This document shows positions 53,301-62,976 of a stretch of DNA of 64,000 nucleotides, one piece after another. This DNA is from Nautilus pompilius (taxonomy: Eukaryota > Mollusca > Cephalopoda > Nautilida > Nautilidae): positions 124,001-188,000 of the forward strand of contig JACATO010000653.1 of the NCBI GenBank assembly GCA_018389105.1, written 5' to 3'. Within the stretch, counting starts at the first letter, position 1. Every line of letters starts with the position of its first letter. Made by a program: the position numbers and the translations under genes. A model generated the notes under the pieces. It was not told where the DNA came from, did no database searches, and saw only the letters and a program-made list of their open reading frames with translations.

Positions 53301-56300
53301 AAGAATATACTTTTCAGAGGACCTAAGGGCAATTGATTCTGAACTGGCTGAATCTATGAATTACATCGTTAAGCCCAGACAGAAACTATGCAAACACTGT
53401 ATAGAGAAAATGGAATCTTTGACTCCTGAAGTATGAGCATCCTACTTGCTTATTGGGTCATATGTGACCGGATGACCTGGCCAGCTAGCTGATAAAGCTG
53501 CTTTTTCTATGATCTTCGAAGACAATTTGCGAAGAAACTGTAGAGGGAATCACTTTATTTAATATATTCATAATCTACTTAAAAAGTTCTTTTAGACTGA
53601 TGATATTGACCATCTTGGTGCAAAAAGTAAGGATTTCTTTGCAGCATACGAAGATGCAACAATGCATGATATTGCCAAGATGCACAAAAAAAGATGGCAA
53701 AAATAAAAATAGAAGCACTTGAGTGCCAGAGCTTTCATTTGCAATAAAAATTAATCTTGTTGACATTGTCTGACATGGCCAAATTGGCCATTTTTCCATG
53801 GGAAAGCAAGTTCAGACAGATATATCTTGGGGGATATCACTCATATCATCACAATGTTATTTTCTCAGTTCTGGATGGTGGTACAGCAGGTACTCTAAGA
53901 AGCTGCCAAAAAACAAAGGAGACCAAATTTTTTCTCACTTTTGCAAAGTGCTGACAGGAAAGGGTTAAGAGATGCAGAAAAACAAAATGCATAGTCATAA
54001 TCTACATAAAATGTTCTTCCAGATTGCGAAGTCAGGTATCTGCAGCCCAACAGGAATAGTAAAAAAAAATGTAGGGATACATGGAAGAAAATTAATGATG
54101 TTTTTGAGTCTGAAAGGGGGCTATGCAGAAAAATGACGATATCTTGGTCAATTTTTTACTTAAGATGCTCAGATTTCACATTTAGAATTCTAAAAGCTTC
54201 TACTACAACATATATCTTTACAATATTTCTGAGGGGGGGGGGGTCGGGCGTTGACCACTGGTCCACTTGACGTGGAATGACCCATAGGAAAGTCCTTTTT
54301 CTTTTAAAATATTTAGATTAAATTAAGTCTGTATAAGGAGAAAATTGTCTACAATCTGAGAGCAGTATTATTGGCTGTCATAACCCAGATGGTAACCAAC
54401 CCTACTCTAATGAATGAATGTTAAACATTGCGTTTTTTGGAGTTTATATTTCCATATTCCAAACACACCTATGTAAATATAATCAGATGGCAATAACAGA
54501 TGGCAGACAGCATTAGCAAAGCAAAAATCTTATGTAAAGAAGCGTTCTTACTGAATAAATTGTTAATTATTGATTCTTTCCTTTGTGTAAGGCTGTCTTT
54601 GTATCGTGTGTTTATCAGCTTACAGATGAGTTGTAAATGGTCATAAAATAGCAATCAAAGTTCCATGACAATAGGACATGGCAATCAATTTAGTATCTGA
54701 AGCACATTTTTGCCATCCTCACTTACACTCTAGAGATTATAACAGTAATTGCTGCTGCAAATAAATACCAAACTTATCCATGTTTTTCAGCAACAAGAAA
54801 AACTCAATCTCTTCATCTGGTTGACTGAAACTGGCAGAATCAATGATCAATAGTTATCATAACGCAAACTTAATTTCCTGGCCTGCTAATGGAGTTCATT
54901 TAGTTAAGTCTTTTGACAGATTGTTTATCTGTAAAGAAATGAGTAACTGAAAAAAAGAAAAATTCTCACTATTCCTGCTTCCCAATCACTATTTGCTGTT
55001 CATGTTTATATCTGTGTGGTTGGCAATCAAGCTGCTCCTAGACAGCATGATTGATAGCAGTCACAGGTCAAAATGGAATTCACAGATCTTCAATACATCC
55101 TCAAAAAAATAAGAAGGGACCGGGATACAGAGTTTCTAGAATGGCAGCAAAATAATGAGGTAGGAGCTAACTTTAAACACTTGACAACATTTCTCCATGG
55201 AATATAGAAAATAGCTTTTAGAAATTTTAATTAGAATCCATTTAAGCTGGTTTATGGTATTTATTTTAAATGTTTTAAGGCAAAGAGAAAATTCTGCACA
55301 GATCATTTATCCACCATCTCATTTTTGGTGTGTCTATAAACATTTTAAGGCAAGCATACAATAACCCTCAAATATTTCCTCTCCAGTCAGCTAACTAATA
55401 AAATAACTAGTTGTATATCTTCCACCATAAAGTGATTAAATAAAATATACTTTTACCATAAAATTGGTTATTCTAAGAATATATTTTGTATTCAATCAGT
55501 TAATGAGTGCTGCTCGACCAGGACCCAACTTCAGAAGTACAATTGGTTTATAGGGATAAATACCAAGAAATATACACACATACACCAAATACAGTTTGGG
55601 TTTCAATGAAAAATAAACAGAAAAAAAAACTGACCTCAAAACAGTTTCAGAAAAGAATCTTTGGAGAATAATTAAGAATAAGTAAGCTGTAATGCATCAG
55701 GGGAGAGACAAGCATGATTTTATGATCAAAATAATTGTGCACAAGGCCAAGTTCAGCAAGGTTCCACAGTTCCTAGAACAAACACAGATATAGGCCAATT
55801 AGTCTAACATCAGTGATAGGGAAACTGCAAAAGTACTTGTATCGAATGATGTTGAAATTAGATTCGGTAATTCTCTGAAGTTTGCTGTGGCACTAAATTA
55901 TACAGCAGACTAGCTAATAATAGTATGTTAACTTATTTAAAAAATCTTAACATATAAAATAAATTTGCAAATGTAAAATGCAGTTTAATTTTCCAAAATG
56001 TATAAATTTATATTCCAATAATACTGTTTACATTTATCAATTAGAAAATAGTAAATTATTTTATGTAGAAGGTTTTGAGAGTTTATTGTGGCTAATTCTC
56101 TGGAAGGTCAGAAGCAGAGACAACTGTGGGCAGTAGAATGTGCAGCTATGCAGGCCCTATATTAACAAGAGAGTACAGAGATATTTTACCTGTTTGAAAA
56201 GAGGTATGAATAATTATAGCCATCAAGAACTAAAACTACCAAAAATTGTCCAGTTTAGTGTGCTGGTGTCAGCAACACCATTCTGGACTATTCCAACCAT

Positions 56301-59300
56301 TCTTAATGGATCTCCGTAAATACAGGCAAAGAGGCCAATCATCCAAAACAAAATGGAACGTGAACAAGGGCTGTGCCAATTTAATTCAGGCTTCAATCTT
56401 GCAGAAAGAGATCACAAACACCACATACTGAAGTGGTCAGTCTTGTTGTCAGTAGTGCATCAACCTATTCCAAGTCCCTACTATAGATCCGTTTTTTTTA
56501 AATATGGAAGGAAACTCACATGGCTGGCTGGGGAGTGAGAAGAAACCATGCTAGGGAGATTAGCCCTTATGAGACCACCTGCTCCTTAATTAATGAGGCT
56601 ATGTGCCATTAATCAGAAACTGTATGTAAATGGCAGCCTATTAATTCCTGTGGCTCACAATAGGTTCATCTAGTCAATGTGGGATTTCTCCAACTAATCG
56701 ACATATATAGGTTGATCAACATAAGGAACAATCTGAATCCATTTGACTGGCCATCCAGGTCAATCACCCACAAACTTTACTTCAGCAGCTAGACTGGATT
56801 TACTTTTATGAGAAAATAATCAAATCCATTAAGATGCAGCCATGAGAATCAATGTTTTTCAAACAAAGTGATTTAGAATCAACCAGTGATACCACTGGGA
56901 CCAAGTAGTGTCCAAAGACTTTTCCTTTTAAATGCTGGTAACCACAAACTGCTTACCCTCCTGCGCTGAGCCTTTGATGCTTTATTCCTCCTGACCTCAG
57001 TATCCAGGGATTCATCCAGCTCCTTTGTCTGCAGAGCATCCAACTGGTTGGTCACTTCTGCAGTCTGGAAAAAAAGGACAACAATCTAAGGTTAAACAAA
57101 GAACCAAAATCTCTCAAAGTAATGTACTTGTTTATGTGGTTCTTAAAATATTTAATCTAGATGCAAGTATTTTCATGTACAGTAGAATTTCTATCCATTT
57201 CCCAGACCAATGCTAGTAAGCCCATGTGTAGACAGAGCAGGGGTGGCTCAAGTGTTCACCAGCAGAGAACCCTGCTGGCTCACCTAATGAAAATAATTTG
57301 CTCCTATTGTTTATGAAACAGTTATCGCTTCTCGTATTTCATCTAGAGGACAGTTTATTATTTGTTATTGCTTTCAACAAGCAAAACCATTACATAACTA
57401 GAGCAACAAAGATCTTCAGAATGAGTCTAACTAATGGCCTGTGGTGATGATGTGGTATAATGAACACATGGCAGAAAGCAATTCTGGTCTGTAGAAGTCT
57501 TCAAACCAGAGAGAAGTTCTGCTGGCTCTTTGTCGTCTGTGTGTATCAACAGCTCTAGCAATAAAGAAGGGCACTCTGCAAACTTTCTCCAGGACAAGTG
57601 ATATTTTTTCAACTGTTGTGGTCAGTAGACATTTTAAATGGAAAATTCCTTAGTTTTAAACTCCCACCAGCCCTAATACTTTAGTGGTATTCTATGTTAT
57701 CCTAATAAAACTATTGCAACAGTACTAAACACATTTTCACAGCTCCTACTCCGGCAGCATCTTCCTTGTTCTTACTTAAAAACTTATAGGTGTATTGACA
57801 ATCAAATCTCTACATCACATTCACATTTTTATTGCTATTTTAAGATTCATGTATTATAATAATAAACATTAACAAGCAAGACCTATATAATTATAATCAA
57901 CAGATCACATTAATACACAGCTAATCTTTTTGATTAATTATACTTCTCGCAGAACGCTTCTGGCCTTACACCAGCGGACTCTCATCAGTATTAGGGGCAA
58001 CGAGATGTAGAGCACAGCACCTTTTTGCGATAAAATTTCAAAAAGCACTCAATGCTATTATATTTATTCTTAAATATATCTTATATTTATTGACTTTTAT
58101 GAATTAAATCAGATTTGCATAAAAAACTAATTTTAAGGGAATTTTGCTGCTTAATCCTGTTGTATTTAATAGGAAAGCATTTGAATCCTTGTGTCACAAT
58201 TCTGTTTCAAGGACACTAATCACTAATTTCTAAATACTCACAATAAATAGTCAAATGTTCTTGTATCAATGCTTGTCAGAACTATACAGCCAGACCTGTT
58301 CCTCGTCTCCTTGATAGACTTACAGTCATCTATACACTCAAGTATTTAAACTTTTAATATACTGAAATTCCCCTTGAAGTTAATAATAGGTCAAATAAAA
58401 TATCTTCTTAGTTAGGGAATAAATAACTGTTTATTAAAAGATTTCCCTCTCCCTCTTAACCTTCTAGCCATTATAGAATGTTTATACCACTTTATTATGT
58501 GCATGCGTTTTTTCAGTATACATGTAATTTGCTCCACTTGTGACAAAAAGTACTAAATCAGTTACAGACACTGCAGTGAGTTCTGTAGCAAAAAACTTTA
58601 CTTATTTCAAACAAGAATGCCTACAGGGAGACAACTCTGGTAAAAAAAAGGAGTGGAGTGCCCGTTATCTACCATGAGGGGCCCAGCACTTACAGAATTC
58701 AGCCATTGCTCATACATGAATATTAACACACTATTTAGCTAATCTAAGATATACTTGAAATATTAAAATAATGAATGAATTTACCTTCAAATTTTTTCTT
58801 ATAGTTTTTAATACTTGCAATTTATTTTAATTACATTATGAAGATTCTCTAAAAATTGCATTCGCAAAGTTCATAACGACAGACTACCTCCCAAGTTTTG
58901 AATTTGAGTAAAAACACATTTTGTAGCCTATTTGTAATTATGTCTATGAAACAAATTATAGGAAAATTCCTGAAATGTAGCCTACTAAAAGATGGTGACT
59001 TAAGTAAGACTGAAACTAGGCTGTGTAACAAAGACAATCTCTTCCCTGGAGGCTATAGTATAGGTCATCATGGTTTCTTTTAACTATAAAGCTAAGCTAA
59101 ACTAAACTAAGGCAGATATTTGTTTTGTTGTTTAAAGATAACTATTTAATTTCATATGATAAGATACTTTGTAAAATTTAAAATATAGTAAATTTCCCCA
59201 CAAACATTTGACAAAGATAATTCAAAGTCACATTCTGCTTTAAATAATTTCAAAATTGTCGTACTTGTCTCAGCAGCTTTGACAAGTTGTCTTTCTAGGA

Positions 59301-61066
59301 AAAAAGTTCTTATTTTCAAAGGAGTTCTCTCTCAACAACCTGAACTCTGTAATAAGACTTTATTTAGTACAAGAGAAGTAACTGCTATTAGACAAACTTC
59401 TCAATTCTGACAGATTAATTTGAAAATGGAAAAACTTTTTTTTTTTTTAGAATTAATGTTGAATCATAAGACAAACATCATAACCCATCATTAAAATTTA
59501 TCAACAAACTTATAGTAACTCACTCACTCAGTCTTACTAACTACAGGCTCATTCCATCACAACACAATTTTAACTTAAAATGCACAGTAAAATTAAAGCT
59601 CACATTGATGTTACTTGGGAAACAAAAATTCTTAAACTGAAAAAACAAGGCACTTTCACAATAGTGATACATGAGGTTCAGCTGGTTCTAATTGGATTTC
59701 CACTGATTGTGCATGATAAACAACAAAATAATGTTTCGTGATTTGGCTTTTGATGCTCATTGACTTCATATGTAAATATTTGGCTCCTTGATTTTTTGGA
59801 TCTCTTCATATACGAAATTATCATAGCTAGAAAATGATGCAAAGGCAGGTAAAATTTCTTCTCTGTAAATGAAGATTATAGAAAAGCATTATTTCTAGGG
59901 CAGTGCAGAAAATAACTTTTTAAATTGTTGATTCCCACCACAGTAAATAGAGTTCAGGATTTTACAGATGTAGACTGGAGCTGTCCACACTAAGTCATCC
60001 ATAGCATAGCCCTTTGTCCTCTTGATGAATGCAAAAATCAGTATAATTACACACTTGGATCATCACCATTCAATGAATGGCAAAACCAGCTGACAATTTT
60101 GTAGCCTATGACCATTTAAAACAAAAAAAAAAAAAAAAAAACTGACTTTCCCTGCAAGAATTCTAATGACACTTTAAACAAGACAATTCACCATAATTCT
60201 GATACAAACTGTAAAGAAAATTATGAAGAATAGAAAATGAAAATCTACCAGGAAGGTAGTTGTATTTAAACTTCCACAAAGACAGAAAAAGCTATATTAA
60301 TTTGTTGTTTGACTTAAAAACCAAACAGAAGTTTTCTAAAAAATCAATGTAAATTAAGATATCCAAATAGTTTTCTTTTCAGATTGCTGCAAACATTTTC
60401 AAAGCTCTTATAGAGGTTTGTAACCACCCCCCCCACTCTGTTTGACTACTATAAAAACTTGTTTCATAAATGCACAGCGTGAATTTAATTACACTTGAAA
60501 ACCTCACCTCTTTTAAGGCTGTCAGTTCTTCTTCATGCTTCTGATTTAAGTTAGTTTCAAGTTTAGCGATGCGGTCACCAACTTCCTTCTTCCTCTTCTT
60601 GTCTCCTTTGGGGATGGTGTGTTTCAGTTTCTGGATCTGGGCTAAAATATCCCCCAGAAAAGAGAGAGAGAGAGAAGTAATTTAAGTAAAAACCTGATAA
60701 GAACGAGAACCAGCTCGTATACCTCTCACACTACAAATAGCAATACGACAAACAGCTTGTTGTTTTTCGAGGCGGCTGGAGAACAAACACCTCGTGGATT
60801 CTGATATCTTCGGACCGGGCGGGATTCCTCATTAACCCACAGAGAAGTCCCCCCCCCACTAACCCTAGCACCAGAGACCGCTGGGCCCGGGGGGTGGGGG
60901 TGCAGCCAGCTCCGTCCGTCCGCGCACACACACACACACTTCGGTAAGAAAGCACCCGAGAACCAGCCCAAGAAAAACAACTTAACCAACCCTGAGTTTC
61001 CTTTCGTTCTCTTCTATGTTTCTGAAGCAAATTTTCAGAAATGTCATCACCGCCTACATCCGCCAT
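44344..61066 (-). CDS. OTUD6B: OTU domain-containing deubiquitinase 6B (complete, 10 coding exons)
   Basis: Exons in transcript order: 61066-60991, 60641-60508, 57064-56957, 50855-50718, 48532-48513, 47126-47081, 46155-46047, 44996-44935, 44858-44752, 44434-44344. All borders are GT-AG and phases agree, giving 296 residues (human 293). OTUD6B is a cysteine protease that removes ubiquitin and is linked in other animals to proteasome assembly and translation control. Residues 10-150 are highly charged and likely coiled coil (ENLLQKHRRERKE; SKAQRRR; EEKEREERI). The OTU domain starts at IPSDGNCLYNAV (153-164), with D156 and the nucleophile C159. Further blocks are EDFLPFL, TTAVWGGQVE, SPIEIIQTEGP and HAYGLGEHYNSV, where H278 is the catalytic histidine. 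The start has A at -3 and G at +4, and sits in a CpG-rich block. The acidic tail EEEEDGFA is lineage-specific as far as I know. Confidence 0.96.
47403..47462. repeat. Copy 1 of a dispersed repeat shared with 58534-58593
   Basis: The stretch containing ACTTGTGACAAAAAGTACT and then TCAGTTACAGA recurs in the same orientation at 58534-58593 with a few substitutions. Both copies are in OTUD6B introns. The parent element is unknown. Confidence 0.7.
48513..48532 (-). CDS. OTUD6B: 20-nt microexon coding the OTU active-site loop
   Basis: This minus-strand exon codes IPSDGN plus the first two bases of the catalytic Cys codon. The third base comes from the next exon at 47126. Acceptor TATTTTCAG and donor GTGAGT flank it. 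Leaving it out would remove the Asp-Gly-Asn-Cys loop and shift the frame, so it must be included for an active enzyme. Confidence 0.92.
51051..51661 (+). mobile_element. Internally deleted mariner with terminal inverted repeats
   Basis: The left end TACGAGGGTGTTTCACAAAA at 51051 and the right end, read inverted as TACAAGGATGCTTCAGATAA from 51661, form imperfect terminal repeats that continue into AAGGC. The TA at each edge fits a Tc1/mariner target duplication. Inside, the frame near 51209-51300 gives KGISLIEIHQRMLVQYGEN, followed by VVDEDQPGWLS (about 51330-51362), the helix-turn-helix and linker of a mariner transposase (DExRxGRPS). The catalytic half is missing and stops are present. Confidence 0.75.
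52127..54284. mobile_element. DNA element with ~460-510 bp terminal inverted repeats
   Basis: The arm 52127-52634 recurs inverted at 53822-54284. The outer ends are TGGGTCATTCCACGTCAAGT and its complement, with TA on both sides (52125-52126 and 54285-54286). The arms are near identical over most of their length. The left arm has about 45 extra bases near 52555-52600, and the right arm has an expanded G run (54232-54242). The unique core is 1.19 kb and holds a two-part coding segment (see 53120-53450). I do not recognise the family. It sits in OTUD6B intron 3. Confidence 0.85.
53120..53450 (+). pseudogene. Spliced zinc-binding-like coding segment inside the long-repeat element
   Basis: In the core of the element, 53120-53187 reads PNTSLSTKKCEDPFKCHKSR and then VK, and runs into a good donor (AAAA|GTGAGT, 53188). 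After an acceptor ending TTTTCAG (53319), the frame continues DLRAIDSELAESMNY and then IVKPRQKLCKHCIEKMESLT up to a stop near 53437. The spacing of Cys and His residues (C..C-H ... C-x2-C) looks like a metal-binding domain. It may be a fragment of the element's own gene. No start codon or full gene was found, so it is listed as broken. Confidence 0.45.
55700..55890 (+). mobile_element. Non-LTR retrotransposon reverse transcriptase scrap
   Basis: The plus-strand frame at about 55789-55875 reads RYRPISLTSVIGKLQKYLY, matching the NYRPISLTSxxGKxxE block of LINE-type reverse transcriptases. It ends at a stop soon after, and the upstream side is out of frame. Only this short piece was recognised, within OTUD6B intron 3. 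Confidence 0.6.
57065..60507 (-). other. OTUD6B: OTUD6B intron 2 (3.4 kb)
   Basis: AT-rich sequence with an A run at 60123-60141, a C run at 60428-60435 and the dispersed repeat at 58534-58593. No other element or gene was recognised. Confidence 0.6.
58534..58593. repeat. Copy 2 of the dispersed repeat at 47403-47462
   Basis: It has the same words as copy 1 (ACTTGTGACAAAAAGTACT, TCAGTTACAGA, and a variant of GAGTTCTTTAGCAAAA). Similarity fades outside about 60-75 bases, so only part of an element is conserved. Confidence 0.7.
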
Positions 61067-61100
61067 TTTTCCACGTTCGGAACTCTCCTGTCTGAAAACC
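60700..61100 (-). promoter_or_regulatory. OTUD6B: CpG-rich 5' region of OTUD6B
   Basis: GC and CpG rise at about 60770-61090 around the first coding exon and the short first intron (60642-60990). This matches the block at the KARS1 start and suggests a housekeeping promoter. No TATA box is evident upstream of the start codon. Long minus-strand frames here are extensions of exon 1 into the GC-rich intron. Confidence 0.55.
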
Positions 61101-61377
61101 ACGTTAAACGTACACATCTATATATGTGTGTGTGTGTGTACAGTATTGCTAATTAAAGAGATATTAGTATTCTAATGATGTTAACTCTTACCTGAACTAG
61201 ATAAATATCTATTACTGCTAATAATACACCTGAAAAACATTTAAAAACCTAAATTAACACTTATAATATAAAGTACCTTTTTCTGAAGATAAGGAAGACG
61301 AGACGATATTATCATCACCATCTGGACTCTTTACTTATCTAGAATGTCACTTATTCCAAGTTTGTTTGTTTTTTCTC

Positions 61378-61378
<1 letters not shown>

Positions 61379-61426
<48 letters not shown>

Positions 61427-61427
61427 G
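61379..61427. repeat. (AAT)n microsatellite
   Basis: About 16 uninterrupted AAT/ATA triplets, 310 bases upstream of the OTUD6B start codon. Confidence 0.95.
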
Positions 61428-61747
61428 GTTAATAGAATTTAGTGACAATTGACTTCTTTGTTCAGGTTTAAAGTCCGATCCACCTTTTCACCAACCCTTC
61501 CAGATACTAATTATTCTCTCTAGTTTTAGAGAGCTGGAAAAATGGTGGGTGTGTTTCCGGTTTTTCGATCTTTAACATCTTGATTTCAGTACGTAATCGA
61601 AGGCGATATTTGAGCTACATGCCATCCCTGATATCGTCGGGAGGCTTTCCTTCAGAATCTATGCTTTAAAAACAAATTTTTGTTGAAGCCTGAAGCAGGC
61701 AGATCGCCGATGCTGGGGGCCGCTTTGGGGGATCTTAAGTAAAGCGG

Positions 61748-62976
61748 AAGATAATGGGGCCGGTCCCTTCTCGTCAAAGCTCGATGGTGCTAACCGCTGC
61801 AGCCTGGAGGATAATGGGGCCGGTCCCTTCTCATCAAAGCTCGATGGTGCTAACCGCTGCAGCCTGGAGGATAATGGGGCCGGTCCCTTCTCATCAAAAC
61901 TCGATGGTGCTAACCGCTGCAGCCTGGAGGATAATGGGGCCGGTCCCTTCTCGTCAAAGCTCGATGGTGCTAACCGCTGCAGCCTGGAGGATAATGGGGC
62001 CGGTCCCTTCTCGTCAAAGCTCGATGGTGCTAACCGCTGCAGCCTGGAGGATAATGGGGCCGGTCCCTTCTCGTCAAAGCTCGATGGTGTTAACCGCTGC
62101 AGCCTGGAGGATAATGGGGCCGGTCCCTTCTCGTCAAAGCTCGATGGTGCTAACCGCTGCAGCCTGGAGGATAATGGGGCCGGTCCCTTCTCGTCAAAGC
62201 TCGATGGTGTTAACCGCTGCCAGCCTGGAGGATAATGGGGCCGGTCCCTTCTCGTCAAAGCTCGATGGTGCTAACCGCTGCAGCCTGGAGGATAATGGGG
62301 CCGGTCCCTTCTCGTCAAAGCTCGATGGTGCTAACCGCTGCAGCCTGGAGGATAATGGGGCCGGTCCCTTCTCGTCAAAGCTCGATGGTGCTAACCGCTG
62401 CAGCCTGGAGGATAATGGGGCGGTCCCTTCTCGTCAAAGCTCGATGGTGCTAACCGCTGCAGCCTGGAGGATAATGGGGCCGGTCCCTTCTCGTCAAAGC
62501 TCGATGGTGCTAACCGCTGCAGCCTGGAGGAGCGGGATAATGGGGCCGGTCCCTTCTCGTCAAAGCTCGATGGTGTTAACCGCTGCAGCCTGGAGGATAA
62601 TGGGGCCGGTCCCTTCTCGTCAAAGCTCGATGGTGCTAACCGCTGCAGCCTGGAGGATAATGGGGCCGGTCCCTTCTCGTCAAAGCTCGCCGCTGCAGCC
62701 TGGAGGATAATGGGGCCGGTCCCTTCTCGTCAAAGCCGATGTTGCTAACCGCTGCAGCCTGGAGGATAATGGGGCCGGTCCCTTCTCGTCAAAGCTCGAT
62801 GGTGCTAACCGCTGCAGCCTGGAGGATAATGGGGCCGGTCCCTTCTCGTCAAAGCTCGCCGCTGCAGCCTGGAGGATAATGGGGCCGGTCCCTTCTCGTC
62901 AAAGCCGATGTTGCTAACCGCTGCAGCCTGGAGGATAATGGGGCCGGTCCCTTCTCATCAAAGCTCGATGGTGCTA
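61748..62976. repeat. 60-bp GC-rich minisatellite, 21 copies, upstream of OTUD6B
   Basis: The word ATAATGGGGC recurs every 60 bases from 61751. The unit continues CGGTCCCTTCTCGTCAAAGC, TCGATGGTGCTAACCGCTGC, AGCCTGGAGG. Variant copies include single-base indels near 62221 and 62420, a 6-base insertion near 62531, and two 49-base units lacking ATGGTGCTAAC (near 62690 and 62860). Copies are otherwise almost identical. Because 60 is a multiple of three, several frames stay open across the array on both strands. That creates frames of 318 and 199 codons that I do not regard as genes. The sharp GC contrast with the flanks suggests a recent local expansion. Confidence 0.97.

Larger units (their letters stand above)
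50856..56956 (-). other. OTUD6B: OTUD6B intron 3 (6.1 kb), a transposon-rich intron
   Basis: The largest OTUD6B intron. In plus-strand order it holds the deleted mariner (51051-51661), the long-inverted-repeat element (52127-54284), an unexplained short frame at 55073-55159, and the LINE scrap (55700-55890). The stretch 56090-56560 is open in places but gave no recognised family. Confidence 0.75.

Noticed and set aside
60731-60990. Continuation of OTUD6B exon 1 as a 128-codon frame
   Set aside because: Splicing at 60991|60990 joins ETQ to AQIQKLKH in phase, as in other OTUD6B proteins. The longer frame is GC-rich intron sequence.
61659-62258. 199-codon minus-strand open frame over the same array
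   Set aside because: Same cause as the plus-strand frame; it ends in non-repetitive sequence with no conserved content.
61754-62710. 318-codon plus-strand open frame with 20-residue repeats
   Set aside because: It is produced by a 60-bp tandem array whose period is a multiple of three. Another plus frame and a minus frame are also open, the frame shifts at indels between units, and no flanking exon, signal or homologue supports it.
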